Source: Chitinophaga qingshengii (lineage in GTDB: Bacteria; Bacteroidota; Bacteroidia; Chitinophagales; Chitinophagaceae). Taken from it: a stretch of DNA of 64,000 bases. The DNA lies in assembly GCF_014529935.1 (NCBI RefSeq), contig NZ_JACVFC010000001.1, positions 1,178,001 to 1,242,000 on the forward strand. Reading direction: 5' to 3'. Of this stretch, positions 1 to 8,039 are shown piece by piece. Below the pieces are notes generated by a model. It had not been told where the DNA came from and searched no databases. It saw only the letters and a list, made by a program, of their open reading frames with translations. A program made the translations under genes and the position numbers. Numbering within the stretch: position 1 is the stretch's first letter; each line of letters opens with the position of its first letter.

Positions 1-200
1 ATACCGCTGAAAGTAGTGTATTCTTTCCCTTCGCCGGTAAAAGTGCTGTAATCCGGCATACTGTCGGCGCCATGCCTGGACAGGTACATCACCCCGCCTA
101 CAAAAGCAATGGCACTGGCAGAGATAACGCCGGTACGCAGCACCTGGCCTACAAACAAAGCGATATCACGGTCGCCGGTTAATTTTCTGATCAACTTCAT
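1..200 (-). CDS. DUF1634 family membrane protein (C-terminus outside window)
   Basis: The reading frame starts at an ATG (198-200) and runs off the left edge, so only about 66 N-terminal residues are seen. It opens MKLIRKLTGDRDIALFVGQV and continues with one clear hydrophobic segment ending near VGGVMYLSR, as in DUF1634 proteins, which are short three-helix membrane proteins. It begins 9 bp after the stop of the TauE/SafE gene on the same strand. DUF1634 is often encoded beside TauE/SafE permeases, so an accessory role to that exporter is likely, but its activity is unknown. Confidence 0.75.
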   Translation of the reverse strand, partial: MKLIRKLTGDRDIALFVGQVLRTGVISASAIAFVGGVMYLSRHGADSMPDYSTFTGEGKEYTTFSG

Positions 201-209
201 AACTGTTGC

Positions 210-1043
210 TTAAAACTGGTGATGTAATCCGTTGTAGATCATTTCCAGCGCCACAAAAGAGATGGCAACGCAGAAAATGTAACGCAACGTTTTCGGATTC
301 AAAACAGTGAGTAACCTGGCGCCGGTAAATGCACCTCCCAATACGCCCAATACCACCGGGAAAGCAATACCCGGATCAATATAACCCCGCTGCAGGTACA
401 CTACGGCACTGGCCGCAGCGGTCACGCCGATCATAAAATTGCTGGTGGTGGTACTTACCTTAAACGGTATCTTCATGGCCCCATCCATCGCCAATACTTT
501 CAAGGCGCCGGAACCAATACCCAGTAACCCCGACAACACACCGGCGAGCAGCATGATGGAAAAACCACCGCCGATATTGGTGAGTTTATAGGATACTTCT
601 CCCTGCGGGGTAGGATAACTGCCATTCAGTTTTAATACATAGGATAAACGGCTGCCTTCCTGTAAAGCATGTTCATGTTTTTTACGAACCGTCATCAGGG
701 CAGAAAATATCAGTACTACCCCAAAGAGGACAGCAATGGTATTGGTAGGTGTGAAAACCGCTATCAACGCGCCTCCCACGGCGCCCAGTGTGGTGGCTAT
801 TTCCAGGAACATGCCCAACCGTACATTCGTGATCCCTTCTTTGATATATGCCGATGCCGCTCCGGACGAATTGGCAATAGAGGCCAGCAACGCCGCTCCT
901 ATCGCATAACGGATGTCTACATGGAATACCAGCGTTAATAATGGAATTACGACCACGCCTCCGCCCAGCCCGGTCAGTGACCCTAAAAGCCCCGCTACAT
1001 AAGCACCTGCCAGGAGTATCAGGCTAAAAATAAGTATGTTCAT
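210..1043 (-). CDS. Sulfite exporter TauE/SafE family permease
   Basis: This 277-residue, strongly hydrophobic protein has the duplicated layout of TauE/SafE transporters. The first half carries GSLTGLGGGVVVIPLL near residues 21-36, and the second half carries SGLLGIGSGALKVLAM near 170-185; about eight membrane helices are expected. A charged loop (KKHEHALQEGSR) separates the halves. The family exports small organic or inorganic anions such as sulfite, sulfoacetate or other sulfur or C2 compounds; the substrate cannot be read from sequence. It lies 12 bp downstream of the GntR regulator gene and 9 bp upstream of DUF1634, so the three probably form one operon controlled by that regulator. Confidence 0.85.
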   Translation of the reverse strand: MNILIFSLILLAGAYVAGLLGSLTGLGGGVVVIPLLTLVFHVDIRYAIGAALLASIANSSGAASAYIKEGITNVRLGMFLEIATTLGAVGGALIAVFTPTNTIAVLFGVVLIFSALMTVRKKHEHALQEGSRLSYVLKLNGSYPTPQGEVSYKLTNIGGGFSIMLLAGVLSGLLGIGSGALKVLAMDGAMKIPFKVSTTTSNFMIGVTAAASAVVYLQRGYIDPGIAFPVVLGVLGGAFTGARLLTVLNPKTLRYIFCVAISFVALEMIYNGLHHQF

Positions 1044-1055
1044 CTTTCGGAATGT

Positions 1056-1709
1056 TTAGTAGTTGTTGTCGAGGATATCTTCCATAGCCTGCCGTGAGAG
1101 TTTGATATTCCCGCTCTTAATCGCTTCAAAGAGTTGTTCATGCAGATGGTGACTGATAGCAAAATGACTGATGCTCTCCGTATCCCTCTTAGCAAAAAAA
1201 TCCCGGATCACCGCCGTGAAGCTACGGTAGAGGTCTGCCAGTACATGATTACCGCTGGCTTTGGCAATAGCCATATGAAAAGCAATATCAGCCTCCATAC
1301 AATCGTGGTACTGTTGTCCCAGGATAGCTTTTTTGCGCAGGTCCAGGTACTTCTTCATGTCCGTCAGCGCCGCTTGGGTATGATGCTGCGCTGCCAGCTT
1401 CACTATTTCATAGTCCAGCATACGCCGTACCTGGTTGATTTCCTCAAAATCAGCCCGCCGCAGACGCTGATCCAGCGATTCTGTTTGTACTGATTCATTC
1501 ACATAAGTGCCTGAGCCTTGCTGTACCCGCAGTATACCCGACATAGCCAGGGTTTTTATCGCCTCCCGGATGGTGGAACGGCCAACGGCATACTGCACCA
1601 TTAATTCGGGTTCTGTAGGTATCTTTTGTCCGGGTTTGTAAATACCCTGGGAGATGTCTTTCTGAATAGCGTTGATCACGCGGTTGGAAAGTTTCGATGT
1701 CTGGTCCAT
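1056..1709 (-). CDS. GntR family (FadR/FCD subfamily) transcriptional regulator
   Basis: A 217-residue regulator. Residues about 1-75 form the winged helix, with KDISQGIYKPGQKIPTEPEL and VGRSTIREAIKTL, the usual GntR signature. The rest is an FCD-type helical ligand domain with AFHMAIAKASGNH and HHLHEQLFEAIKSGN, whose histidines may bind metal. The open frame extends upstream to 1961, but that part would overlap a terminator and the neighbouring gene, and the -7 box at 1736-1743 lies inside it, so the ATG at 1707-1709 (MDQTSK) is the start. A perfect palindrome lies just upstream of the -7 box, which suggests autoregulation of regulator-TauE-DUF1634. FCD members sense small carboxylates or sugar acids; the ligand is unknown. 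Confidence 0.85.
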   Translation of the reverse strand: MDQTSKLSNRVINAIQKDISQGIYKPGQKIPTEPELMVQYAVGRSTIREAIKTLAMSGILRVQQGSGTYVNESVQTESLDQRLRRADFEEINQVRRMLDYEIVKLAAQHHTQAALTDMKKYLDLRKKAILGQQYHDCMEADIAFHMAIAKASGNHVLADLYRSFTAVIRDFFAKRDTESISHFAISHHLHEQLFEAIKSGNIKLSRQAMEDILDNNY

Positions 1710-1735
1710 AAATGTTTCATTTACCGATGTCGGCA

Positions 1736-1774
1736 CAAAGGTATGATGTTTATTTAAAACATCAGATGTTTTAA
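1736..1774 (-). promoter_or_regulatory. Promoter and palindromic operator of the GntR operon
   Basis: On the minus strand TACCTTTG (1743 to 1736) fits the Bacteroidota -7 consensus TAnnTTTG. Bases 1754-1774 are a perfect 10+1+10 inverted repeat with arms TTAAAACATC and GATGTTTTAA, where the -33 element would lie. A further GATGTTT half-site sits at 1744-1750. Position and symmetry suit a dimeric GntR repressor binding its own promoter. Confidence 0.65.
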
Positions 1775-1780
1775 TGGGAA

Positions 1781-1813
1781 AAATAAAAAACCGCCTCTGC
1801 TGTGTAGAGGCGG
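1781..1813 (-). terminator. Intrinsic terminator of the aldo/keto reductase gene
   Basis: CCGCCTCT (1791-1798) pairs perfectly with AGAGGCGG (1806-1813) around a 7-nt loop. Read on the minus strand, the stem is followed by TTTTTTATTT. Confidence 0.85.
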
Positions 1814-1854
1814 CCAGGTACAAGCATGATCCGTATGCTTTAAAAATCAATCCA

Positions 1855-2688
1855 TTAGAAATCAAAACTATCCGGGTTCGGGCCAAATCTTTGTTCACGG
1901 TCCAGCGCGTCAATAGCAGCCACGTCTTCCGGCGTAATCTCAAAATTAAATACTTCGGCATTGGCGATAATACGCTGCTGCCGGATACTTTTGGGAATAG
2001 TCACCACGCCTTTTTGTAAATCCCAGCGCAGCACCAGTTGCGCTACTGATACGCCGTATTTTTGAGCGAGAGACACCAGTTCATCTACTTTAAATGCATT
2101 ACCCTGCATCAACGGGCTCCAGGCCTCGAATTGAATATGATGCTGGCCACAGAAATCAAGCAGCGATTGTTGTACGAGGTATGGGTGGAACTCCAGCTGA
2201 TCCACCATCGGTAATACCTTAGCGCTCTGGAACAAATCCTCCAGGTGATGTTGCAGGAAATTGCTCACACCAATCGCCTTCACACGGCCATCGGCATACA
2301 GTTGTTCCAACGCCCGCCACGTTTCTTTATACTGCCCTTTTACCGGCCAGTGTATCAGGTAAAGATCGAGATAATCGGTCTTCAGTTTGCTCAGGGAATC
2401 ATCAAAAGCTCTCAGGGTTTTATCATATCCCTGGTCAGCATTCCAAACCTTACTGGTAACAAAAATATCCTTGCGGTCTGTTTTATTATTCGCTATCGCA
2501 ATACCTACCCCTTCTTCATTTTTATAGATCGCGGCGGTATCGATATGACGGTAACCTGCATCCAATGCATAGGTAACGGCATCTACTACTTCCTGCCCTT
2601 CATTTGTCTGCCAAACGCCTAATCCAAAATAAGGCATATGCACACCGTTTGCCAGTTGTACGGTACCTGTAAGATCTGTAATCTGCAT
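1855..2688 (-). CDS. Aldo/keto reductase (2,5-diketo-D-gluconate reductase-like)
   Basis: A 277-residue AKR-fold NADPH-dependent carbonyl reductase. The catalytic tetrad is complete: Asp50 and Tyr55 in HIDTAAIYKNEEGVG, Lys80 in VTSKVW and His113 in LIHWP. The C-terminal cofactor motif VTIPKSIRQQRIIAN is also present. The ATG at 2686-2688 (MQITDL) matches the family start; the ten upstream codons of the open frame lie between it and a likely -7 box (TACATTTG, 2725 to 2718), so an upstream start is less likely. It is monocistronic, with its own terminator at 1781-1813. The family reduces many aldehydes and ketones, and the physiological substrate is not deducible. Confidence 0.88.
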   Translation of the reverse strand: MQITDLTGTVQLANGVHMPYFGLGVWQTNEGQEVVDAVTYALDAGYRHIDTAAIYKNEEGVGIAIANNKTDRKDIFVTSKVWNADQGYDKTLRAFDDSLSKLKTDYLDLYLIHWPVKGQYKETWRALEQLYADGRVKAIGVSNFLQHHLEDLFQSAKVLPMVDQLEFHPYLVQQSLLDFCGQHHIQFEAWSPLMQGNAFKVDELVSLAQKYGVSVAQLVLRWDLQKGVVTIPKSIRQQRIIANAEVFNFEITPEDVAAIDALDREQRFGPNPDSFDF

Positions 2689-2800
2689 GGTCTTCAAATT
2701 TATATTAAAACAATACACAAATGTACGGGCCCTGCATCAAACAACACCGGTACAATCCGGTGATTTTTCTGTAAAAGTATGAGACATATCATCTGCACGC

Positions 2801-2831
2801 TTTGTCGGTATTGTAGAAATAACTATATTTG
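2801..2831 (+). promoter_or_regulatory. Consensus sigma-AB promoter of the EF-G leader
   Basis: TTTG (2801-2804) is followed after 19 bp by TATATTTG (2824-2831). This matches the Bacteroidota housekeeping consensus TTTG-N19-21-TAnnTTTG exactly and is the best promoter match I found in the window. Transcription should start near 2838, about 20 nt before the first leader ORF. Confidence 0.8.
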
Positions 2832-2858
2832 CATCGCAAAAAATAACTTGCAAAACAG

Positions 2859-2978
2859 ATGAAACATACCTTTAAATATCAGACAGGCAGGAAAAACAAT
2901 TCCGTTATCAGAGCGGTAATTGCAAGCACCCGCATTGTCTTTATTCAAGACGGGGAGGCAAATCCAACCCGGATATAA
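2859..2978 (+). CDS. Leader ORF 1 (39 residues) upstream of the EF-G paralogue
   Basis: A short open frame with an ATG about 20 nt after the predicted transcription start encodes 39 residues, beginning MKHTFKYQTGRKNNSVIRAV and ending NPTRI. It is basic, has no membrane segment, and resembles no family I know. Its TAA stop (2976-2978) overlaps AAGAGG (2977-2982), which can pair with CCTCTT (3022-3027) in the left arm of the terminator 40 nt downstream. I infer a regulatory leader peptide whose translation affects that terminator, rather than a functional protein. It could also be chance, but the promoter spacing and terminator placement argue otherwise. Confidence 0.5.
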   Translation: MKHTFKYQTGRKNNSVIRAVIASTRIVFIQDGEANPTRI

Positions 2979-3018
2979 GAGGTACATCAAACAGTAATAG
3001 CTCCCAATATCATACTGG

Positions 3019-3052
3019 AGGCCTCTTTACCCGAAGAGGCCTTTTTATTTTG
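3019..3052 (+). terminator. Leader terminator 1
   Basis: AGGCCTCTT (3019-3027) and AAGAGGCCT (3034-3042) form a perfect 9-bp stem with a 6-nt loop, followed by TTTTATTTTG. It lies between the strong promoter and the EF-G paralogue with no other gene end nearby except leader ORF 1, so it is best read as an attenuator. Confidence 0.8.
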
Positions 3053-3107
3053 TCTCCCCGTAGAATACCGACTTTCCTTTTTACATGCTGTAAATGATCA
3101 CTGCCAT

Positions 3108-3158
3108 ATGAAAGTATTGATCAAAACAATGACTGTATACATCCGGCCACACCGGTAA
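3108..3158 (+). CDS. Leader ORF 2 (16 residues)
   Basis: ATG (3108-3110) opens a 16-codon frame, [16 protein letters not shown], with TAA at 3156-3158. The stop overlaps the ATG (3158-3160) of a frame that continues without a stop into EF-G, adding 28 residues. The last codons (CGG CCA CAC CGG TAA) lie inside the bases that form the alternative RNA stems of the following attenuator. I infer a sensing leader peptide. It is too short for recognition by homology. Confidence 0.45.
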   Translation: MKVLIKTMTVYIRPHR

Positions 3159-3217
3159 TGTCTGGCATACTATTGCATTCACGCAAGGCCTCCCATTACC
3201 GCATGAGAGGCTTTTTT
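3143..3217 (+). promoter_or_regulatory. Attenuator with mutually exclusive stems before the EF-G paralogue
   Basis: Three competing pairings are visible. CCGG (3143-3146) can pair with CCGG (3152-3155). CGGTAATG (3153-3160, over the leader stop codon) pairs perfectly with CATTACCG (3194-3201). A terminator stem forms from AAGGCCTC (3185-3192) and GAGGCTTT (3207-3214), with one G-U pair, and runs into a T-run. The middle stem occupies the terminator loop and would form first during transcription, so it can act as an antiterminator. A ribosome at the leader stop would release the terminator. The pairings are read directly; the mechanism is inference. Confidence 0.55.
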
Positions 3218-3241
3218 ATTCCATTTTTTAAAGAAGATTAT

Positions 3242-5293
3242 ATGAGACAACAACTGTCCCGATTCAGAAATATAGGTATCATGGCGCATATCGACGCCGG
3301 TAAAACAACACTCACGGAAAGAATGCTGTATTATACCGGCCTTACCCATAAACTGGGCAATGTGGATGAAGGCAATACCATCATGGACACCGACCCCCAG
3401 GAAGAAAAACGCGGCATTACCATCTCTTCTGCCGCTATCACTACTTACTGGAATTATGCGGGCAATAAATACCAGGTCAATATTATTGACACGCCCGGCC
3501 ACGTGGACTTTACAGCAGAAGTGGAACGGTCCCTGCGGGTACTCGACGGCGCCGTTGCCGTGTTCTGCGCCCGCTCCGGCGTACAACCGCAATCAGAAAC
3601 CGTTTGGCGCCAGGCCGATCATTACCGCGTGCCCCGCATCGCTATGATCAATAAAATGGACCGCCAGGGTGCCGACTTCCAGCGCGTTGTCAATGAAATA
3701 CGGGAACGGCTACACGCAAATGTGATTCCGCTGCAACTGCCCATCGGTCAGGAAGACAGCTTCATAGGCGTAGTAGACCTTATCCGTATGAAAGCGCTGC
3801 TATGGCATGATGATGATGGTAAACTGTTTGAAGAAACAGCGATACCGGAACAGCTGCTCGCGGCAGCCACTGCGGCCCGTCAAACGATGATAGAAGAACT
3901 GTCGCTCCTGTATGAACCGCTGCTGGAACAATACACCAGTACGCCCAACCAGGTGAGCGAAAGCCTGCTGGTGGAAGCGATGCGTTACGCTACGCTTCAC
4001 ATGCTGGCCGTGCCCGCCCTCGCAGGCGCTGCATATAAAAACAAAGGTATACAGCCCCTGCTCGATGCCGTGATAGCCTACCTGCCATCTCCGGAAGACA
4101 TCCCGGTGATACAGGCAACAGACCCGGATACTGATGAACCGGTCAGCATATCCGCTACCCCGGAAAACAACGTGGCGGCACTGGCTTTCAAAATCATGGT
4201 AGATGATTACGTAGGCAGGTTAACGTTAGTACGTGTATACGCCGGTAGTTTACGTACAGGCGACATGCTCCGGAACAGCCGCACCGGCCGTACCGTACGC
4301 ATCAGCCGACTGTTGCGCATCATGTCCGATAAATATGAACCCGCTGCGGAAATCATCGCCGGCGATATCGGCGCGGTAGTAGGACTCAAAGACGTAAAAA
4401 CAGGTGATACGCTCGCACACCCCGATCACCCGGTACTGCTGGAACGCATCAGTTTCCCTGAACCTATGATCGGTTACGCGGTGGAAGCCAAAGCGGCTAA
4501 AGACGCCGATAAACTGGGAGAAGCGCTGGCAGGACTGCTGGATGAAGACCCCACCCTGTCTGTTGAAGTGGATAAAGCCTCCGGGCAAACCATTCTCAAA
4601 GGCATGGGCGAACTGCACCTGGAAGTGGTACTGGAAAAACTGGCTACCGAATACCAGCTGCAGATTAACAAAGGCGCACCGCAGATTGCGTACAAGGAAA
4701 TATTCACGCAAACCGTTACGCACCATGAAGTGCTTAAAAAACAAACCGGTGGATCGGGCAACTTTGCAGACATCACGTTTGAACTGTCACCCCGTGAAGA
4801 CGGTAAACCAGGCCTGGAATTTATCAACGATATCAAAGGCGGCGTGATCCCGAGGGAGTTCATCCCTTCCATCAGCAAAGGCTTTGAAGCAGCGATGAAA
4901 ACCGGTCCGCTGAAAGGATACCCCGTACATGCCATGCGTATCCGGTTGCTCGATGGTAAAATACATACCACCGACTCCCATGCGCAGGACTTTGAACAGG
5001 TAGCCATGATCGCCTTCCGCAACATTGCAGGCCACGCCGGTCCTAAAATGCTGGAACCGGTAATGTCCGTGGAAGTGACCACACCGGAAGAATATACCGG
5101 CGCCCTCACCGGCGACATCAACAGGCGCCGTGGCGTAATCCGTCACATGGAAATCAAAAACAACGTGCAGGATATCACTGCCAGCGTACCGCTGGCCGAT
5201 CTTTTCGGTTATGTAACGGTACTGCGTACACTCTCTTCCGGACGCGCCAACGCGTCGGTAACCTTTGAAGAATATCAGCCGGTCAACCGCTGA
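3242..5293 (+). CDS. Elongation factor G paralogue
   Basis: A 683-residue translational GTPase. The G domain is intact: AHIDAGKTT (P-loop, near residue 14), RGIT, DTPGH, NKMD. Domain II follows, then domain III with GMGELHLEV, domain IV with [12 protein letters not shown] and domain V with [11 protein letters not shown] and [14 protein letters not shown]. Length is close to canonical EF-G, but the gene stands alone, without rpsL, rpsG or tuf, so it is probably a second copy rather than the str-operon fusA. The ATG at 3242 is preceded by AAAGAAG and aligns with normal EF-G starts. An in-frame ATG at 3158 would add 28 residues encoded through the attenuator hairpin. The leader suggests induction when translation is disturbed; antibiotic protection or a starvation role is speculative. 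Confidence 0.88.
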   Translation: MRQQLSRFRNIGIMAHIDAGKTTLTERMLYYTGLTHKLGNVDEGNTIMDTDPQEEKRGITISSAAITTYWNYAGNKYQVNIIDTPGHVDFTAEVERSLRVLDGAVAVFCARSGVQPQSETVWRQADHYRVPRIAMINKMDRQGADFQRVVNEIRERLHANVIPLQLPIGQEDSFIGVVDLIRMKALLWHDDDGKLFEETAIPEQLLAAATAARQTMIEELSLLYEPLLEQYTSTPNQVSESLLVEAMRYATLHMLAVPALAGAAYKNKGIQPLLDAVIAYLPSPEDIPVIQATDPDTDEPVSISATPENNVAALAFKIMVDDYVGRLTLVRVYAGSLRTGDMLRNSRTGRTVRISRLLRIMSDKYEPAAEIIAGDIGAVVGLKDVKTGDTLAHPDHPVLLERISFPEPMIGYAVEAKAAKDADKLGEALAGLLDEDPTLSVEVDKASGQTILKGMGELHLEVVLEKLATEYQLQINKGAPQIAYKEIFTQTVTHHEVLKKQTGGSGNFADITFELSPREDGKPGLEFINDIKGGVIPREFIPSISKGFEAAMKTGPLKGYPVHAMRIRLLDGKIHTTDSHAQDFEQVAMIAFRNIAGHAGPKMLEPVMSVEVTTPEEYTGALTGDINRRRGVIRHMEIKNNVQDITASVPLADLFGYVTVLRTLSSGRANASVTFEEYQPVNR

Positions 5294-5308
5294 TGATATA
5301 CACAAGAA

Positions 5309-5382
5309 AGCCCTGATGCTGTAAGTATCAGGGCTTATCACAAAAAATAAAACAGAGAGGGTTGACCTCTCTGTTTTATTTT
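5309..5382. terminator. Bidirectional terminator between EF-G and dus
   Basis: A first hairpin pairs AGCCCTGAT (5309-5317) with ATCAGGGCT (5327-5335). A second, much stronger one pairs 17 bases (5344-5360) with 5366-5382 around GTTGA. Its A-rich and T-rich ends give a T-run on either strand, which suits the two convergent genes. Confidence 0.88.
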
Positions 5383-5440
5383 CAATTCATTCTTCGCTTC
5401 CATCTCCGCTAATCAGCGTAATCAGCCATAATCATGATCA

Positions 5441-6478
5441 TCACAGTTTACAGTTTTGATGATAATCAATCATCTCTATCGGCTCATTCGTTATTTCGAT
5501 GCCTTTATAATACGCTTCAACTTCATCCAGCACCGCTTCCACTTCGTCCACTGTTTTCTGTGTCACCAGCCGGCTGCGGAACTCTTTGATATTAGGCAAC
5601 CCTTTCAGGTAATTGGCGTAACATCCTCTCATTTCATTGATGCCTACTACGGGTCCTTTCCATTCTACGGAAAGGCGCAGGTGTTTTTTGCTGACGGCAA
5701 TACGCTCTTCCAGTGTAGGTCCGGCCAGTAATTCACCGGTTTTCACATAATGTTTGATTTCGCGGAACAACCACGGATAACCGATTACAGCTCTGCCGAT
5801 CATGATACCATCCACACCGTAGCGGTTTCTGTACTCCACCGCTTTCTGCGGAGTGTTAATATCACCATTGCCAAAAATCGGGATATGTATACGGGGATTA
5901 TTCTTCACTTTACCAATAAGGGTCCAGTCGGCTTCTCCTTTGTACATCTGACAGCGGGTGCGGCCATGAATGGCCAATGCCTTGATACCGACATCCTGCA
6001 GCCTTTCTGCCACCTCTTCAATGTTTTTGGTATCATCGTCCCATCCCAGGCGTGTTTTAACCGTTACCGGCAGCTTTGTGGCCTTTACCACGGCGTCAGT
6101 GAGTCGCACCATCAAATCGAGGTCTTTCAGTACACCGGCGCCGGCGCCACGGCCAGCCACTTTTTTTACCGGACAGCCAAAGTTGATGTCCAGCAGGTCG
6201 GGATTGGTGACATCCACGATTTTAGCGGCCATAGCCAGACTATCCTCGTCGCCCCCGAAAATCTGGATACCTACCGGCCGCTCATACTCGAAAATATCCA
6301 GCTTACGGCGGCACTGGATCGCATCGCGGATCAGGCCTTCACTTGATATAAATTCAGTATACATCAGGTCCGCCCCGGTGTCTTTGCAGACAGCACGGAA
6401 AGGCGGATCGCTCACATCCTCCATGGGAGCCAGCAACAGTGGGAAATCGGGCAGTGTTATGTTGTCAATCTTAACCAA
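5441..6478 (-). CDS. dus: tRNA-dihydrouridine synthase (DusB-type)
   Basis: A 345-residue FMN enzyme that reduces uridine in the tRNA D-loop. It shows LLLAPMEDVSDPPFR near the N-terminus, the catalytic cysteine in DINFGCPVKKV, the phosphate-binding segments AIHGRTR and IPIFGNGDI, and the C-terminal helical tRNA-binding domain. There is no ATG where the family begins. I place the start at TTG 6478-6476 (giving MVKIDNITLP), because a -7 box TATCTTTG (6506 to 6499) lies 20 bp upstream and would exclude the longer frame. The gene converges on the EF-G paralogue and is separated from it by a bidirectional terminator. Confidence 0.88.
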   Translation of the reverse strand: MVKIDNITLPDFPLLLAPMEDVSDPPFRAVCKDTGADLMYTEFISSEGLIRDAIQCRRKLDIFEYERPVGIQIFGGDEDSLAMAAKIVDVTNPDLLDINFGCPVKKVAGRGAGAGVLKDLDLMVRLTDAVVKATKLPVTVKTRLGWDDDTKNIEEVAERLQDVGIKALAIHGRTRCQMYKGEADWTLIGKVKNNPRIHIPIFGNGDINTPQKAVEYRNRYGVDGIMIGRAVIGYPWLFREIKHYVKTGELLAGPTLEERIAVSKKHLRLSVEWKGPVVGINEMRGCYANYLKGLPNIKEFRSRLVTQKTVDEVEAVLDEVEAYYKGIEITNEPIEMIDYHQNCKL

Positions 6479-6613
6479 AATCTGTATTTTCAGGAGCGCA
6501 AAGATACAGCATTTTACGCCAGGGCTAAAAGCCACGGAATAATATGTTTGTCAAAAAAATCCTCCCTTCCCCCGGCTCGGGAACGAATATTGATGCTCCC
6601 AAAAATAAAGCTC

Positions 6614-7993
6614 ATGGAGAATTTCGATGCAATTGTAATCGGCTCAGGACAGGGCGGCAATCCCCTGGCGAAGAAAATGGCGGAGAAAGGATGGAAAATA
6701 GCCCTGGTAGAACAACGGCAGCCCGGTGGTACCTGTATCAACGACGGCTGTACTCCCACCAAAACCATGATTGCCAGCGCACGCATAGCACACCTGCTGT
6801 CACGCAGCGACACCTGGGGCATCCGCAACCAGGGCTATACCGTGGACCTTCCCGCGATCATAGCCCGTAAAAATGAAGTGGTGCAACAATTCAGAAATGG
6901 AACCGTTAAAAACCTGGAAAAAGCCGGGGTTACAGTACTAATGGGCACCGCCGTTTTCTCCGGCGTAAAAACGCTGACAGTCACCATGCACGACGGCAGC
7001 ATCCGCGAACTAACGGCAACACATATCTTTATCAATACCGGCGCAGCCCCTTTTATCCCGGAAATACCCGGCCTCCGGGATGTGCCCTACCTCACCTCCA
7101 CCAGCCTGCAGGAAGAAGTGAAAGTGCCACCTGAACTGATTATCCTCGGCGGCGGCTATATAGCCCTTGAAATGGGCCAGCTGTACCGGCGTTTGGGCAG
7201 TACGGTCACCATCGTGGAGAAAAGCGCACAGCTCATGTCTAAAGAAGATCCAGATGTGGCAGCAGTGATAAAAAAAATACTGGAAGCGGAAGATATCGAA
7301 GTGTACACCGCCACCACCACGGAAAAAATCAGCGGTACACAGGATCATATTGAAGTACAGTTACAAACCGCGGGTAAAAGCCATATCATCACCGGTACCC
7401 ATTTACTGGTGGCTACCGGCCGCAATCCGCAAACGGCTGCATTACAACTCAGTAAAACGAATGTCACCCTGGATGAAAAAGGATATGTACAGGTGAATGA
7501 TCAACTGGAGACCAGCTGCCCGGGTATCTATGCGATAGGCGATGTGAAACCCGGCCCCGCTTTCACCCACATCTCCTACAATGATCATCTCATTCTTTAC
7601 AAAAACCTTTTCGAAGAAGCAGAACTCAGTACTAAAACCAGGCAACTGCCCTATTGTATGTTCACCGACCCGCAACTCGGACGTATCGGCTTATCCGAAA
7701 CCAGCGCCCGGCAGGCCGGGTACCCGGTAAAAGTAGCACATCTCAGTATGGACAAGGTAGCCAGGGCCATCGAAACCGGTGAAACAGCAGGATTTATGAA
7801 AGCCGTCGTACATGAACATACTGGTCAGATCCTGGGCGCTGCAGTCATCGGTACGGAAGGCGGTGAAATCATGTCCGTACTGCAAATGGCCATGCTGGGC
7901 GGTATAACGGCAACGCAACTACGGGATATGATTTTCGCTCATCCCCTCTACGCCGAATCACTCAATAACCTGTTCATGACACTGGAAAAATAA
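6614..7993 (+). CDS. MerA-like pyridine nucleotide-disulfide oxidoreductase
   Basis: A 459-residue flavoprotein. FAD binds at IVIGSGQGGNPLA. The redox-active pair is Cys41 and Cys46 in GGTCINDGCTPTK, as in mercuric and lipoamide reductases. The NAD(P)H fold is at LIILGGGYIALEMG, a second FAD motif is at IYAIGDV, and the C-terminal dimer domain ends FAHPLYAE. There is no N-terminal HMA domain and no C-terminal vicinal cysteine pair, so true mercury reduction is unlikely. The upstream open frame from 6548 is ignored because MENFD is the family start. It is the first gene of the run leading to the ABC transporter and egtBD. A role in reducing a low-molecular-weight disulfide, possibly ergothioneine disulfide, is only inference from position. 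Confidence 0.8.
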   Translation: MENFDAIVIGSGQGGNPLAKKMAEKGWKIALVEQRQPGGTCINDGCTPTKTMIASARIAHLLSRSDTWGIRNQGYTVDLPAIIARKNEVVQQFRNGTVKNLEKAGVTVLMGTAVFSGVKTLTVTMHDGSIRELTATHIFINTGAAPFIPEIPGLRDVPYLTSTSLQEEVKVPPELIILGGGYIALEMGQLYRRLGSTVTIVEKSAQLMSKEDPDVAAVIKKILEAEDIEVYTATTTEKISGTQDHIEVQLQTAGKSHIITGTHLLVATGRNPQTAALQLSKTNVTLDEKGYVQVNDQLETSCPGIYAIGDVKPGPAFTHISYNDHLILYKNLFEEAELSTKTRQLPYCMFTDPQLGRIGLSETSARQAGYPVKVAHLSMDKVARAIETGETAGFMKAVVHEHTGQILGAAVIGTEGGEIMSVLQMAMLGGITATQLRDMIFAHPLYAESLNNLFMTLEK

Positions 7994-8039
7994 CGGTCAA
8001 TATGAGTATAATTTTCCCCAACACCGTCTATTTGATATT

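Noticed and set aside
3242..5293. TetQ/TetM-type ribosomal protection protein
   Set aside because: The sequence follows canonical EF-G in all five domains ([29 protein letters not shown]) rather than the Tet pattern.
6614..7993. True mercuric reductase
   Set aside because: No HMA domain, no C-terminal cysteine pair and no mer neighbours; only the flavin-disulfide core is shared.
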